A stretch of 43,370 bases of DNA from positions 1 through 43,370 of the forward strand of contig NZ_LXYO01000019.1 in assembly GCF_001650915.1 (NCBI RefSeq). Reading direction: 5' to 3'. Positions 25,697 through 35,975 of this stretch are shown here, one piece after another; positions within the stretch are counted from its first letter, which is position 1, and each line of letters opens with the position of its first letter. The translations under genes and the position numbers were made by a program. The stretch comes from Marinobacter sp. EhC06. Lineage in GTDB: Bacteria > Pseudomonadota > Gammaproteobacteria > Pseudomonadales > Oleiphilaceae. The notes under the pieces were generated by a model. That model was given only the letters and a program-made list of their open reading frames with translations, had not been told where the DNA came from and searched no databases.

Positions 25697-28649
25697 TGCC
25701 TCCGGCCTGCTGCTCGCCAGCCTGCTGTATCTGATTCTGCTGTTCGGAATTGCCTGGCTTACCGAGCGGGGCATGGTGCCCAGACGCTGGGTTCGCCACC
25801 CTCTGGTTTACGTGCTCAGCCTGGGCGTGTACGCCGGCATCTGGGCAGTCTACGGCGCCGTTGGCATGGCCGCCGAATCCGGCTACGGCTTCCTCGCCTA
25901 CTACCTGGGGATCAGCGGCGCCTTTCTGCTAGCACCGGTACTTCTGAACCCGGTCATGAGGATTGGCCGCGCCTACCAGCTAACCTCCCTGGCCGACCTG
26001 TTTGCCTACCGCTACCGGAGCCAGTGGGCGGGAACCCTGGTCACCCTCTGCTCCGGCGGCGCCATTCTGGCTCTGCTGAGCATGCAGATTCAGGCGGTCG
26101 CCACCTCTGCCAGCATCCTGGCGCCGGACACTTCCCCCAAGCTGATCAGTGTGATGTTCAGCATGATCGTGGTGCTGTTCGCCATGCTGTTCGGGGCGCG
26201 TCGTGACCAAAATTCCGAAAACCATCAGGGCCTGGTCCTGGCCATCGCCTTCGATTCCCTGGTCAAGCTGACAGCCCTGCTGGTGCTTGGGGGCGTGATC
26301 CTGTTCGGGGTCTTTGACGGCATGAACGGCCTGGAGCGCTGGCTGGATAACCGCACCTCGCCAGCCGCCACCATGACCCTGAGCATTGACGACGGCAGCT
26401 GGCGGGCACTGATGCTGATGTCCTTTGCAGGAGCCCTGGTACTGCCACACATGTATCACATGACCTTCAGCGAAAACCCCTCGCCCAAGGCACTGGCCAA
26501 AGCCAGCTGGGGCCTGCCGTTGTACCTGTTACTGCTCGGCCTGCCGGTGCCCCTCATCCTCTGGGGCGGCCAGGCATTGGAAGTCACCACGGGGCCCGGC
26601 TTCTTTGCGATCGGGGCTGCCCAGGCGCTGGAAAGCCCTGCACTAACGCTGCTCATGTACATTGCCGGCCTATCCGCAGCCAGCGGCCTGATGATCGTCA
26701 GCACCCTGGCGCTGGCGGGCATGGCCCTGAACCATGTGGTATTGCCACTGAAGACTCCGAAAGACCAGGGCGACATCTATCGCTGGCTGCAGTGGATCAA
26801 ACGTCTGCTCATCGCGGTGATCATCTTCCTGGCGTTGCTGTTTCATGAGGCCGTGGGCAAGAATCTGGATCTGTCCATTCTCGGCGCTATTTCCCTGTCG
26901 GGCACGTTGCAACTACTGCCGGGTGCCCTGGGGGTGATTTACTGGCCGGAGGGCAACCGTCGCGGTTTGATTGCCGGCCTGATTGTCGGATTGACCATCT
27001 GGGTGGTTACTCTGGTACTGCCGTTCTCACATACCGCCAACCTGCTGGCCTGGCTCGATGCTCCACTGATACCGGATTACAGCAACTGGCATATCTTCAC
27101 GTTCGTCAGCCTGACCGCCAACATTACCGTGTTCGCGCTGATTTCCATCCTCAGCACCAGTACCAGTGAAGAGAACAGCGCAGCCCAGGCCTGTTCACTG
27201 GGTGCCCTTTCGCGCCCGCAGCGCCGTGAACTGCTGGCCACCTCCTCCTCTGATTTTGTCCGGCAATTGGCGGAGCCTTTGGGCTATGGCGTCGCCCGGC
27301 GGGAAGTGGAGCGGGCACTGGGTCAACTGAAACTGCCCAATGTGGAGTACCGGCCGTATCAGCTCAGACGACTACGGGACCAGGTGGAAATCAACCTGTC
27401 CGGCCTGCTCGGCCCTTCTGTCGCCCGGGATATGGTCAAACGCCACCTCGGCTTCAAGCCCATGGCCCAGGGTGGCACGGCTCAGGACATTCGCTATGTC
27501 GAACGCGCCCTCGGTGACTACCAGAATCGACTGACCGGACTGGCCGGTGAGCTGGACAACCTTCGCCGGCATTACCGCCAGACCCTGCAGAACCTGCCCA
27601 TTCCCGCCTGTTCGGTGGGCGAAGACGGTGAAATTCTGATGTGGAACCACGCCATGGAGGAACTCACCGGCATTACCGCCGATGATGTGGTCGGCGCCAG
27701 GCTGATGGCCCTGCCCGAGCACTGGCACCTGCTGCTTGAGGACTTCAACCGTGGGCCGGACCTGCATCGCTACAAGCACCGACTGGACCTGCGGGGCAAG
27801 CCCCACTGGCTGAACCTTCACAAAGCCGCATTGAGCGGACCGGACCACACCGAAGGCGGAAGCATCATCCTGGTGGAAGACCAGACCGAAACCCGGCTGC
27901 TGGAAGATGAATTGATGCACAGCGAACGGCTGGCATCGGTGGGCAGGCTGGCGGCCGGTGTCGCCCATGAGATAGGGAACCCCGTGACCGGTATCTCATC
28001 GCTGGCCCAGAACCTGAAACTGGAAACCGATAACCCGGATATTCTCGACACGGCAGACCAGATCCAGCAGCAGACCCGGCGTATCTCCACCATCCTGCAG
28101 TCGCTGATGAACTTTGCCCGCACCGGCAATCATGCCCAGGCCAACCGGTACGAGCCGGTGACGATACACCGCTGTGTCGAAGAATCGATCAACCTGCTTT
28201 CCCTGAGTGACAAGGGGCTGGGCATTCACTACATCAATGACTGCCCACCCTCGTTACAGGTACTGGGCGATGAGCAGCGTCTGGTCCAGGTCTTCGTCAA
28301 CCTGTTGGCAAACGCCCGGGATGCGTCACCGGAAGGCGGCACCATCCGGGTCAGTGGAAAGGGCGATGGCTACTCCGCTATTATCGAAGTGGTTGATGAA
28401 GGCTCCGGCATCCCCGGGGATCAGCTCGATCATATCTTCGAGCCGTTTTACACCACCAAGGCCCCCAACAAAGGAACCGGTCTTGGCCTGTCGCTGGTGT
28501 ACAGCATTATTGAAGAGCACTATGGCAACATTCAGGTGGACAGCCCGGCGAACGCCGACACCGGCCGAGGAACCTGCGTGAGGCTGAGATTGCCAGCCTA
28601 CGAACCGGAAACCGGCAACATTGCCATCAGCCAGAACCAAAGGTCTTGA
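25686..28649 (+). CDS. cbrA: Sensor histidine kinase CbrA with SLC5-like transporter domain
   Basis: CbrA is the membrane sensor of the CbrA/CbrB system for carbon-nitrogen balance and use of amino acids. Residues 1-500 are a sodium/solute-symporter-like domain with about 13 helices. A STAC-like helical linker follows (about 510-600, [22 protein letters not shown]), then a PAS domain (about 635-720). HisKA has phospho-acceptor H761 ([15 protein letters not shown]), and HATPase_c has [17 protein letters not shown] and [13 protein letters not shown]. Length is 987 residues. The ATG at 25686 overlaps cbrX; the longer frame upstream is not family-like. cbrB follows 7 bases after the stop. Confidence 0.96.
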   Translation: MSFSASGLLLASLLYLILLFGIAWLTERGMVPRRWVRHPLVYVLSLGVYAGIWAVYGAVGMAAESGYGFLAYYLGISGAFLLAPVLLNPVMRIGRAYQLTSLADLFAYRYRSQWAGTLVTLCSGGAILALLSMQIQAVATSASILAPDTSPKLISVMFSMIVVLFAMLFGARRDQNSENHQGLVLAIAFDSLVKLTALLVLGGVILFGVFDGMNGLERWLDNRTSPAATMTLSIDDGSWRALMLMSFAGALVLPHMYHMTFSENPSPKALAKASWGLPLYLLLLGLPVPLILWGGQALEVTTGPGFFAIGAAQALESPALTLLMYIAGLSAASGLMIVSTLALAGMALNHVVLPLKTPKDQGDIYRWLQWIKRLLIAVIIFLALLFHEAVGKNLDLSILGAISLSGTLQLLPGALGVIYWPEGNRRGLIAGLIVGLTIWVVTLVLPFSHTANLLAWLDAPLIPDYSNWHIFTFVSLTANITVFALISILSTSTSEENSAAQACSLGALSRPQRRELLATSSSDFVRQLAEPLGYGVARREVERALGQLKLPNVEYRPYQLRRLRDQVEINLSGLLGPSVARDMVKRHLGFKPMAQGGTAQDIRYVERALGDYQNRLTGLAGELDNLRRHYRQTLQNLPIPACSVGEDGEILMWNHAMEELTGITADDVVGARLMALPEHWHLLLEDFNRGPDLHRYKHRLDLRGKPHWLNLHKAALSGPDHTEGGSIILVEDQTETRLLEDELMHSERLASVGRLAAGVAHEIGNPVTGISSLAQNLKLETDNPDILDTADQIQQQTRRISTILQSLMNFARTGNHAQANRYEPVTIHRCVEESINLLSLSDKGLGIHYINDCPPSLQVLGDEQRLVQVFVNLLANARDASPEGGTIRVSGKGDGYSAIIEVVDEGSGIPGDQLDHIFEPFYTTKAPNKGTGLGLSLVYSIIEEHYGNIQVDSPANADTGRGTCVRLRLPAYEPETGNIAISQNQRS

Positions 28650-28656
28650 GACTCCT

Positions 28657-30060
28657 ATGCCTCGCATTCTGATCGTGGAAGACGAAGACATTATTCGCTC
28701 GGCAGTGCGCAAACTGTTGCTGCATGCCGGCTATGAAGTCGCCGATGCGGCCTCCGTTGAGGAAGCCGAACAGCACCACGAACCGGATCAGTTTGATCTG
28801 ATCATTTCCGATCTTCGCCTGCCAGGAGCGGCAGGCACCGAATTGATCAACCGTGCACCCAATACACCGGTGCTGATCATGACCAGCTACGCCAGCCTGC
28901 GATCCGCCGTGGACTCCATGAAAATGGGCGCCGTTGAGTACATCGCCAAGCCGTTTGACCATGATGAGATGCTGGCCGCTGTGGAGAACATTCTGGCCCG
29001 GCGGCCCTCTGCCCGCAACGCGGATGATGACTCGGCACCAGCCACAGAAACGCCCGAAAGCAGTGATCCGGCCAACATCATGTTTGGCCAGTGCGAGCCA
29101 ATGCAGCGGGTATTTACCCTGATCCGGAAGGTGGCTCCGACAGAAACCACCGTGCTGATTCAGGGCGAATCCGGTACCGGTAAGGAGCTGGCCGCCCGCG
29201 CCCTGCACCTGCTGAGCCCACGCGCAGCCAAACCACTGATTTCGGTAAACTGCGCGGCCATCCCGGAGAGCCTGATTGAGTCGGAACTGTTCGGCCATGA
29301 AAAAGGCGCCTTCACCGGCGCGGTCTCGGCAAGAACCGGTCTGATAGAGGCCGCCGATGGCGGCAGCCTGTTTCTGGATGAAATCGGCGAACTGCCGGCC
29401 GAAGCCCAGGCCCGGCTGCTACGGGTTTTGCAAGAGAGCGAGATCCGGAAAGTTGGCTCGACCCAGAGCCGCACCGTGAATGTGCGGATGATTGCGGCCA
29501 CTCACCGTAACCTCAAAGCCATGACACGAACCGGGGAGTTCCGTGAGGACCTGTATTATCGGTTGAACGTTATGCAGATCCGGATCCCTCCTTTACGTGA
29601 GCGCCAAAGCGACATCCTCGGGCTCGCCCGCCGGTTCCTGAAACGCCAGGGCGAGAGAATGGGCAAACCCAATCTCAATCTCAGCCCGGAGGCCATGCGC
29701 GTCCTCGAACGCCACCGCTGGCCGGGCAACGTGAGGGAACTGGAGAATGCGATCGAGCGCGCCACTATCCTGTGCGATGGCGACGTTATTACGCCCGCCC
29801 TGCTGGACCTGGACAGCGAAGCTGGCGACGAACACATTCCCGAAACCCTGGTAGACGGCAACAACGAGCAGACTCGCACCCGAGAGGTGGATTCCTCCAA
29901 CGACCTTTCCCTGGAGGACTACTTCCAGCATTTCGTTCTGGAAAACCAGGATCGCATGAGTGAAACAGAGCTGGCCCAGAAATTGGGCATCAGCCGAAAA
30001 TCTTTGTGGGAGCGTCGCCAGCGTCTCGGCATCCCCCGGAAAAAATCCTCGGGCAACTGA
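28657..30060 (+). CDS. cbrB: Sigma-54-dependent response regulator CbrB
   Basis: CbrB is an NtrC-family activator. The receiver domain has D52 ([10 protein letters not shown]) and acidic residues in VEDED. The AAA+ domain has Walker A GESGTGKE, the sigma-54 contact GAFTGA, Walker [12 protein letters not shown] and the sensor R-fingers. A Fis-type helix-turn-helix ([23 protein letters not shown]) ends the protein at 467 residues. The ATG at 28657 gives the standard [10 protein letters not shown] start. Its main target in Pseudomonas is the crcZ promoter directly downstream, and matching elements are present here. A weak inverted repeat (30055-30061/30084-30090) spans its stop. Confidence 0.97.
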   Translation: MPRILIVEDEDIIRSAVRKLLLHAGYEVADAASVEEAEQHHEPDQFDLIISDLRLPGAAGTELINRAPNTPVLIMTSYASLRSAVDSMKMGAVEYIAKPFDHDEMLAAVENILARRPSARNADDDSAPATETPESSDPANIMFGQCEPMQRVFTLIRKVAPTETTVLIQGESGTGKELAARALHLLSPRAAKPLISVNCAAIPESLIESELFGHEKGAFTGAVSARTGLIEAADGGSLFLDEIGELPAEAQARLLRVLQESEIRKVGSTQSRTVNVRMIAATHRNLKAMTRTGEFREDLYYRLNVMQIRIPPLRERQSDILGLARRFLKRQGERMGKPNLNLSPEAMRVLERHRWPGNVRELENAIERATILCDGDVITPALLDLDSEAGDEHIPETLVDGNNEQTRTREVDSSNDLSLEDYFQHFVLENQDRMSETELAQKLGISRKSLWERRQRLGIPRKKSSGN

Positions 30061-30090
30061 GCCGAGCATGGTGTGAACCCGGACTCAGTT

Positions 30091-30170
30091 GTTACCCCAT
30101 GTTCCTGTCGGTAACACTCCTCTTGAAAGTAACGTGATCTCAGTAACACTTAGGTTGAATACGGGGTAAC
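30091..30170 (+). promoter_or_regulatory. Cluster of GTTAC/GTAAC elements, probable CbrB upstream activating sites
   Basis: One GTTAC (30091-30095) and four GTAAC (30111, 30129, 30143 and 30166, each 5 bases) lie 53-145 bases upstream of the sigma-54 promoter. Three are GTAACACT. The first pair forms an inverted repeat with 15 bases between. From memory, CbrB sites in Pseudomonas contain TGTTAC/GTAACA half-sites. The position is right for an enhancer-binding activator. Confidence 0.7.
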
Positions 30171-30222
30171 ACTTATGGCCTACAAAATCGTAAGGCATTG
30201 TTAACCAAGAAAATTTAAAAAC

Positions 30223-30238
30223 TGGCACACGGACTGCA
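30223..30238 (+). promoter_or_regulatory. Sigma-54 promoter of the CrcZ-like RNA
   Basis: TGGCAC (30223-30228) and TGCA (30235-30238) give GG at 30224-30225 and GC at 30236-30237 with 10 bases between. This is the strict -24/-12 arrangement of RpoN promoters. The start is expected near 30248. Confidence 0.85.
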
Positions 30239-30247
30239 ACCTATATG

Positions 30248-30632
30248 GCGCACAACAACAAAAACAAGAGTGACAAAGCAGCGCCAACAACAAGAACAAA
30301 AAGCTGCAGAGAACGTTCGGTAACAAAAACAACAACAGAACGTGAGCGAACTGAGTGTTTTGGGTACTTTGCTTTTTAGTGGTCCCACGGCACGTGCGAG
30401 TTGTAGATGTAGAGAAGAATCACCTTGGAGGTGACACTGCAGCTACTCCAAACCCGCCCGATGTCTCTGACCGCTCTGTGTATTCAAAGCTTTCCGTTTG
30501 CACTGCTGAGATGCCCCTTTATGGGGATATGCAGTGGGGTACAAAAACCAAGAAAAATCCCGGCAAAAACAAAAACAATGCAGATCGTCAACGCTTTGAG
30601 GGCGGATTCGTGAGAACGGATCCGCCTTTTGA
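30248..30632 (+). ncRNA. crcZ: CrcZ-type small RNA, Hfq/Crc decoy
   Basis: This is an RNA of about 385 nt between cbrB and pcnB, the same place as crcZ in Pseudomonas (about 400 nt). Five A-rich CA motifs of the AAnAAnAA kind lie at 30254-30268, 30286-30303, 30322-30337, 30543-30555 and 30564-30578. In Pseudomonas such motifs bind Hfq with Crc and so relieve carbon catabolite repression. The middle (about 30340-30540) is more structured, including a TCACCT-TGG-AGGTGA hairpin at 30420-30434. The 5' end is set by the sigma-54 promoter and the 3' end by a terminator. Small reading frames inside it have no support. Position, promoter and motifs together make this strong. Confidence 0.88.
30601..30632 (+). 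terminator. Rho-independent terminator of the CrcZ-like RNA
   Basis: GGCGGAT (30601-30607) and ATCCGCC (30620-30626) form a 7-bp stem followed by TTTTGATTTT. It separates the small RNA from pcnB. The remaining 98 bases before pcnB show no clear promoter. Confidence 0.8.
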
Positions 30633-30730
30633 TTTTCTGGGCCCCGGAACGGTAATCCACGGCAAACGTGTGCAAATCCTGCTCAAACCGTTAAACTCTC
30701 GGTTTTTGCTCATCGCAACCACGGATTTCA

Positions 30731-32095
30731 ATGCCTAAACGACTCGTCGATAAACTCCGTTCCTTTATGCCCGGCAACGGTAAAAAGAAAGCCCGCACCT
30801 ACCAGCGACGGGAAATTCCCCGGGACCAGCATAACGTCTCACGCTCGGTGATCAGCGAACCTGCAAAGAAGGTTTTGCATCGTCTGAACAAGTCAGGCTA
30901 CGAAGCCTACCTTGTGGGAGGCGGCGTCAGGGATATCCTGCTGGGCGGAAAACCCAAAGATTTTGACATTGCGACCAACGCCACACCGGAGGAAGTTCAC
31001 GACCTGTTCCGCAACTCCCGGTTGATCGGACGGCGGTTCCGGATTGTCCACGTGGTGTTTGGCCGCGAAGTGATTGAGGTGACGACTTTCCGGGGCAACG
31101 CCGCGGAAGCCGAAACCGACGCCGATGATGATGATCGCAGGACCAGTGAACACGGCCTGCTGCTGCGCGACAACGTGTACGGCAACCAGGAAGAGGATGC
31201 CCTGCGTCGCGACTTCACCGTCAATGCGCTGTACTACTGCATCCGCGACTTTACTGTTATCGATTTTGCCAATGGCATCGAGGATCTTCGTAACCGGCAA
31301 CTTCGTCTCATTGGCGACCCGGAGACCCGCTATCGGGAAGATCCGGTGCGCATGCTTCGGGCTATCCGGTTTGCCGCCAAACTCGGCTTCGACATTGAAC
31401 CCGAAACCGAAGCCCCCATTGGGGAACTGGCCCCCTTGTTAACCCATATCCCTCCGGCCCGTCTGTTTGATGAAGTCCTGAAACTGTTTTCCGCAGGCCA
31501 CGGTGAAGCCACTTATGACCTGCTAACCCGTTACAATCTGCTGGAGCCCCTTTTCCCCGAGACGGTCAGGGCCATTGAGGCCGGTGAGCCGGACGAGCTG
31601 ATTCGCCAGGCCCTGAGAAACACCGACGCCCGAATTGCCCAAGGCAAGTCGGTTACGCCTTACTTCCTGTTTGCCGCCATGCTCTGGCCGGCACTCCAGG
31701 CCGAGTGGCATCGCAGGCAGGACAATGGTGACCCGGTCCAGCCGGCACTGCACGGCGCAATCGGAAAAGTTATTGGTCGCCAGGTGCAGGCGACCTCGAT
31801 TCCGAAACGTTTCTCCGGCCCCATGAAGGAAATCTGGGAACTCCAGATGCGCCTGCCCAGGCGACAGGGCAAACGGGCCTTCGCCACCATGACTCACCCC
31901 CGTTTCCGGGCCGCTTACGATTTCCTGCTGGTTCGTGAGGCGTCTGGCGAGATTGAACCCGGGCTTGGACAATGGTGGACCGAGTTCCAGCAAGAGGACG
32001 AACGGGGCCAGGAGCGGATGCTGTCGCAGCTGAGCACGGATGCGCCCAAAAAGCGTCGTCGCCGTCGCAAACCGGTCAAACGCCCCACCCAGTAA
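30731..32095 (+). CDS. pcnB: Poly(A) polymerase I
   Basis: PAP I adds 3' poly(A) tails that promote RNA decay. The nucleotidyltransferase head has LVGGGVRDILLGGKPKDFDIATNA (the DxD metal site is DFD), and RRDFTVNALYY and RYREDPVRMLRAIRFAAKLGF follow. The C-terminus is strongly basic (KKRRRRRKPVKRP), as in PAP rather than CCA-adding enzymes. The ATG at 30731 has only a weak CGGA upstream. The stop overlaps the folK start as TAATG. It lies downstream of the crcZ-like RNA, as in Pseudomonas. Confidence 0.95.
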   Translation: MPKRLVDKLRSFMPGNGKKKARTYQRREIPRDQHNVSRSVISEPAKKVLHRLNKSGYEAYLVGGGVRDILLGGKPKDFDIATNATPEEVHDLFRNSRLIGRRFRIVHVVFGREVIEVTTFRGNAAEAETDADDDDRRTSEHGLLLRDNVYGNQEEDALRRDFTVNALYYCIRDFTVIDFANGIEDLRNRQLRLIGDPETRYREDPVRMLRAIRFAAKLGFDIEPETEAPIGELAPLLTHIPPARLFDEVLKLFSAGHGEATYDLLTRYNLLEPLFPETVRAIEAGEPDELIRQALRNTDARIAQGKSVTPYFLFAAMLWPALQAEWHRRQDNGDPVQPALHGAIGKVIGRQVQATSIPKRFSGPMKEIWELQMRLPRRQGKRAFATMTHPRFRAAYDFLLVREASGEIEPGLGQWWTEFQQEDERGQERMLSQLSTDAPKKRRRRRKPVKRPTQ

Positions 32096-32592
32096 TGATG
32101 ACAGACGCCTTTATCGGTCTTGGCAGCAACCTGAAAGAACCGGCGGCCCAACTGGCCCGGGCAGTCTCCGCCCTGGCCACCCTGCCGGAGACCGTTCTGG
32201 TGGCCCAATCGCCGTTTTATGCCAGCCGCCCGGTCGGCCCCCAAGACCAGCCGGACTTCGTGAACGGTGCCGTCTGGCTGAGCACATCGCTGCTGCCACA
32301 CCAACTACTTGACGAACTGCAGAGCATCGAACAGAAGCACGGCCGAGAGCGGCTTCGGCACTGGGGCCCCCGCACGCTTGATCTGGACATATTGCTCTTC
32401 GGCGACCAGGTGCTGGATGATGAGCGCCTCACCGTACCCCATCGCGAGCTCCCGAACCGGGACTTTGCACTCCAGCCCCTGCTGGATCTGAAGGCCGACC
32501 TGGCTCTGCCTGATGGCACCGCCATTGCCGAACTGCGCAGCCAATGCCCCGACAACGGCTTGCGCAAGCTTCCACCGGCGGATTACCCTTAA
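32095..32592 (+). CDS. folK: HPPK, 6-hydroxymethyl-7,8-dihydropterin pyrophosphokinase (copy 1)
   Basis: FolK transfers pyrophosphate from ATP to the pterin in folate synthesis. AFIGLGSNL at the N-terminus and [14 protein letters not shown] with the metal-binding aspartates are the family signatures. [19 protein letters not shown] is the third conserved block. Start is ATG at 32095, overlapping the pcnB stop, or the next codon, ATG at 32098. Length is 165 residues. The pcnB-folK-panB-panC order matches Pseudomonas. A second folK-like gene lies 3.4 kb downstream. Confidence 0.96.
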   Translation: MMTDAFIGLGSNLKEPAAQLARAVSALATLPETVLVAQSPFYASRPVGPQDQPDFVNGAVWLSTSLLPHQLLDELQSIEQKHGRERLRHWGPRTLDLDILLFGDQVLDDERLTVPHRELPNRDFALQPLLDLKADLALPDGTAIAELRSQCPDNGLRKLPPADYP

Positions 32593-32651
32593 CACTTCAA
32601 CGCCGGCACCCCGGCACGCCCAGGCCCATCCACCCAAAAGGCAAGGATTCT

Positions 32652-33446
32652 ATGGCTGTTACCATCAATACCCTGCGTGAGTTCAAGCAGAAGGGCGAAG
32701 CCTTCGCTGCCCTTACCTCCTATGACGCCACCTTTTCCCAGGTGGTCAGCGAAGCGGGCGTTCACGTAATCCTCATTGGCGATTCCCTCGGCATGGTGCT
32801 GCAGGGGCATGACAGCACCCTGCCGGTGACCATGGATCAGATGGTGTATCACGTCAGTTGCGTGGCCAAAGGTAACCGCGGGTCTCTGATCATGGCTGAC
32901 ATGCCCTTCATGAGTTACGGCACCGTTGAGTCTGCCCTGGAAAATGCTGCGGAACTGATGCGCGCCGGCGCCCACATGGTAAAGCTTGAGGGTACTGACT
33001 GGATGAAAGAGACCATCACGGCTCTGACCGAGCGGGCCGTGCCCGTGTGTGCGCATCTGGGCCTGACCCCGCAGTTCGTCAATAAGTTTGGCGGCTACAA
33101 GGTCCAGGGCCGTGATGAAAAGGCAGCCGAAATGATGATCGAGCACGCCTGCGAACTGGAAGCGGCCGGCGCCGATGTCATCCTTCTGGAATGCGTCCCT
33201 GCGCCCCTGGCGGCGCGCATCGCCCAGGCCGTTAGAGCACCTGTTATCGGCATAGGTGCGGGTCCGGATACAGACGGCCAGATTCTGGTTTTGCACGACA
33301 TGCTCGGCATTACCAGCGGTCGCAAGCCTCGATTCGTCAAGAACTTCCTGGCCGAGACAGATTCGATACAGGACGCTCTGCAGGCCTACGTGAAAGCCGT
33401 AGGCGAGCGCACATTCCCCGCTGAGGAGCATACGTTCAAGGCATGA
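32652..33446 (+). CDS. panB: Ketopantoate hydroxymethyltransferase
   Basis: PanB makes ketopantoate in pantothenate synthesis. The TIM barrel has [48 protein letters not shown] and [22 protein letters not shown]. It has 264 residues. The ATG at 32652 gives the standard N-terminus; the open frame upstream is not family-like. Its stop overlaps panC by 4 bases. Confidence 0.97.
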   Translation: MAVTINTLREFKQKGEAFAALTSYDATFSQVVSEAGVHVILIGDSLGMVLQGHDSTLPVTMDQMVYHVSCVAKGNRGSLIMADMPFMSYGTVESALENAAELMRAGAHMVKLEGTDWMKETITALTERAVPVCAHLGLTPQFVNKFGGYKVQGRDEKAAEMMIEHACELEAAGADVILLECVPAPLAARIAQAVRAPVIGIGAGPDTDGQILVLHDMLGITSGRKPRFVKNFLAETDSIQDALQAYVKAVGERTFPAEEHTFKA

Positions 33447-34291
33447 GAACCGTACATTCCCTGAAAGAATTGAGAACCATCCTCCGCGGCTACCGCCAGC
33501 AGGGAAAAACCATCGGCCTGGTTCCCACCATGGGCAACCTGCACGAAGGCCACATTTCGCTGGTGCGCAAAGCGGCCGAAATGGCGGATGTTGTGGTGAC
33601 CAGCATCTTCGTGAATCCGATGCAGTTCGGAGCCGGTGAAGACCTCGAAACCTATCCCAGAACCCTGGCCGAAGACCAGGACAAGCTTGCTTCGGCCGGA
33701 AACACGCTGGTATTTGCCCCCAGCGCCGAGGAAATCTACCCGGAGGGGCTGGCGAAACAGACCCAGGTGGTTGTGCCGGATGTCAGCGATGGCCACTGCG
33801 GCGCCAGCAGGCCTGGCCATTTCGAGGGTGTTGCCACGGTGGTCACGATGTTGTTCAACATGGTGCAACCCGACTTTGCCGTATTTGGCGAGAAAGATTT
33901 CCAGCAACTCGCCGTAATCCGGAAACTGGTCCGCGACCTGATGATCCCCGTGGATGTGGTGGGAGCCCCCACCGTGAGAGAGGACGATGGCCTGGCAAAA
34001 AGCTCACGCAATGGCTACCTGACACCTCAGGAGCGGCAGATTGCGCCGGCGGTCCACCAGACCCTGCAGGCCACGGCGGGCAAGATCAACGATGGTCGTA
34101 CAGACTTTCAGGCGCTGGAAAGCGAAGCTGAGAAGAGTCTCGGGGACGCCGGCCTCAGGCCGGATTACTTCAACATCGTCAACAGCCAGACGCTCAAGCC
34201 GGCCACAGCCGAGGATCGGGACATTACCATCCTGGCGGCAGCCTTCCTGGGCACGACCCGTTTGATCGACAACCTGTCCCTGACCCGATAA
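33443..34291 (+). CDS. panC: Pantothenate synthetase
   Basis: PanC joins pantoate and beta-alanine using ATP. The nucleotidyl-transfer motif [13 protein letters not shown] and the later [15 protein letters not shown] are present, with SSRNGYL in the KMSKS-equivalent position. Length is 282 residues. It is coupled to panB through ATGA. In Pseudomonas panD follows; here the next gene is pgi, 22 bases on. Confidence 0.97.
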   Translation: MRTVHSLKELRTILRGYRQQGKTIGLVPTMGNLHEGHISLVRKAAEMADVVVTSIFVNPMQFGAGEDLETYPRTLAEDQDKLASAGNTLVFAPSAEEIYPEGLAKQTQVVVPDVSDGHCGASRPGHFEGVATVVTMLFNMVQPDFAVFGEKDFQQLAVIRKLVRDLMIPVDVVGAPTVREDDGLAKSSRNGYLTPQERQIAPAVHQTLQATAGKINDGRTDFQALESEAEKSLGDAGLRPDYFNIVNSQTLKPATAEDRDITILAAAFLGTTRLIDNLSLTR

Positions 34292-34313
34292 GCCAACAGA
34301 AAAGGACGCTCTG

Positions 34314-35975
34314 ATGCCCGCACATCCTGCAGTACTGACCTCGAAACCCGAATGGCAGACACTGAAGGAACAGCGAGAACGCCTCGACGGCCTTCTCATG
34401 AAGGATCTGTTCGAGCAGGATCCCGGGCGGGCAAAGCGCTACTTTATTGAAGGCGCAGGTCTATCACTGGACTTTTCCAAGAACCGGATTACTGATGAGG
34501 TGCTGGAGGCATTGCTGGCGCTGGCCAGGAGCTGCAACCTGGAAGCCCGACGGGACGCATTGCTCCGGGGCGAGCGGGTTAACGTTACCGAGGACCGCCC
34601 GGCCCTGCACACCGCACTGCGCAATCCTGGAACTGAGACAATCACGGTAGACGGCGAGGACGTGGTCGCTGAGGTTCAGAGCACCCTCACTCGCATGGAA
34701 ACCCTGGTGAACGATGTTCTGGATCAGCGTCGCACCGGATACACCGGCAAACCTTTCACCGACGTGGTAAGCATCGGAATCGGCGGCTCCTACCTGGGCC
34801 CCAAATTGGTAGGCGAAGCCCTTCAACCTTACGCCCAGGCCGGCATTCGCTGCCATTACGTGGCCAACATTGATGGCACAGAAATCTGCGAGACACTTCG
34901 CCAGGTACATCCGGAAACCACCCTGTTCCTGATCCAGTCGAAGTCGTTCCGTACCCAGGAAACCCTGGAAAACAGCAAGGTGGCGCGGCAGTGGTTTCTC
35001 GATCGCTGCGGTGATGAACAGGCGGTATCGCAGCATTTCATGGCGGTGACCGCCAACGTACCGGCGGCGCAGGACTTCGGCATTGATCCGGACAACGTCT
35101 TCCCGATGTGGGACTGGGTAGGCGGTCGTTACTCGCTCTGGTCCGCCATCGGGCTTCCCATTGCCTTCAGCGTTGGCATGGCCAACTTCCGGGCATTGCT
35201 TGCCGGTGCCCATGCCATGGACCAGCACTTCCGTGAGGCGCCACTGACAGAAAATCTGCCGGTGATCATGGCCATGCTGGGAATCTGGTACAACAATTTC
35301 TGGGGTGCCGAGACCCACGCGATCCTGCCCTACGATCACTACCTGCGCAGCCTGCCGGACCACCTCCAACAGCTGGACATGGAAAGCAACGGCAAGAGCG
35401 TGACCCAGGGTGGCGACGCCCTTGCCTGGCAATCTGGCCCGGTCATCTGGGGTGGGGTTGGCGCCAATGGCCAGCACGCCTATCACCAGCTGATCCACCA
35501 GGGCACCCGTCTGATTCCGGCGGATTTCATCATCCCCCTGAAAACCCACAACCCGGTGGCCACCCATCACGCAGATCTGTTCGCCAACTGCCTGAGCCAG
35601 TCCCGGGCCATGATGGCCGGAAAATCGCTGGACGAAGCCAGGGCAGAACTGGCCGCGGAGGGTCGGACCGAAGCCGAGATTGAACAGCTTGCCCCTCACA
35701 AGGTCATCCCGGGCAACAAACCCAGCAACACCCTGACCATGAAAAAGGTTACACCGGAGACCGTGGGCGCACTCATTGCCCTCTACGAGCATCGCACCTT
35801 CGTACAGGGGGTGATCTGGGATGTGGATTCGTTTGATCAGTGGGGCGTGGAGCTCGGGAAACAGTTGGGCAAGTGCATCCTGCCGCGCCTGCTCGGCGAG
35901 AAAGGCGGCAACCAGGCCAGCGACAGCTCGACCGACCACCTTATTGAACGGTTCCGCTCAACCGGCGGCGATTGA
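34314..35975 (+). CDS. pgi: Glucose-6-phosphate isomerase
   Basis: PGI interconverts glucose-6-P and fructose-6-P. Signatures are DVVSIGIGGSYLGPKLV, QSKSFRTQETLEN, VGGRYSLWSAIGLPIAF and, near the C-terminus, the QWGVELGKQL helix. It has 553 residues, typical of the long gammaproteobacterial form. AAGGA precedes the ATG. Its last 18 bases overlap the convergent second folK gene. Confidence 0.98.
   Translation: MPAHPAVLTSKPEWQTLKEQRERLDGLLMKDLFEQDPGRAKRYFIEGAGLSLDFSKNRITDEVLEALLALARSCNLEARRDALLRGERVNVTEDRPALHTALRNPGTETITVDGEDVVAEVQSTLTRMETLVNDVLDQRRTGYTGKPFTDVVSIGIGGSYLGPKLVGEALQPYAQAGIRCHYVANIDGTEICETLRQVHPETTLFLIQSKSFRTQETLENSKVARQWFLDRCGDEQAVSQHFMAVTANVPAAQDFGIDPDNVFPMWDWVGGRYSLWSAIGLPIAFSVGMANFRALLAGAHAMDQHFREAPLTENLPVIMAMLGIWYNNFWGAETHAILPYDHYLRSLPDHLQQLDMESNGKSVTQGGDALAWQSGPVIWGGVGANGQHAYHQLIHQGTRLIPADFIIPLKTHNPVATHHADLFANCLSQSRAMMAGKSLDEARAELAAEGRTEAEIEQLAPHKVIPGNKPSNTLTMKKVTPETVGALIALYEHRTFVQGVIWDVDSFDQWGVELGKQLGKCILPRLLGEKGGNQASDSSTDHLIERFRSTGGD

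Noticed and set aside
30254..30337. AAC repeats as a microsatellite or CRISPR-like array
   Set aside because: The units are irregular AAn triplets without spacers of fixed length, and their place behind a sigma-54 promoter fits CrcZ motifs better.
30355..30738. Open frame of 127 codons (and a smaller one at 30425-30613) between cbrB and pcnB
   Set aside because: It lies in the CrcZ-like RNA and crosses its terminator, and the GGAGGTGA that looks like its ribosome-binding site is one arm of a perfect hairpin.
34464..35939. Long open frame of 491 codons on the minus strand
   Set aside because: It is wholly antisense to pgi, has no family similarity, and reflects GC-rich codon structure of the real gene.
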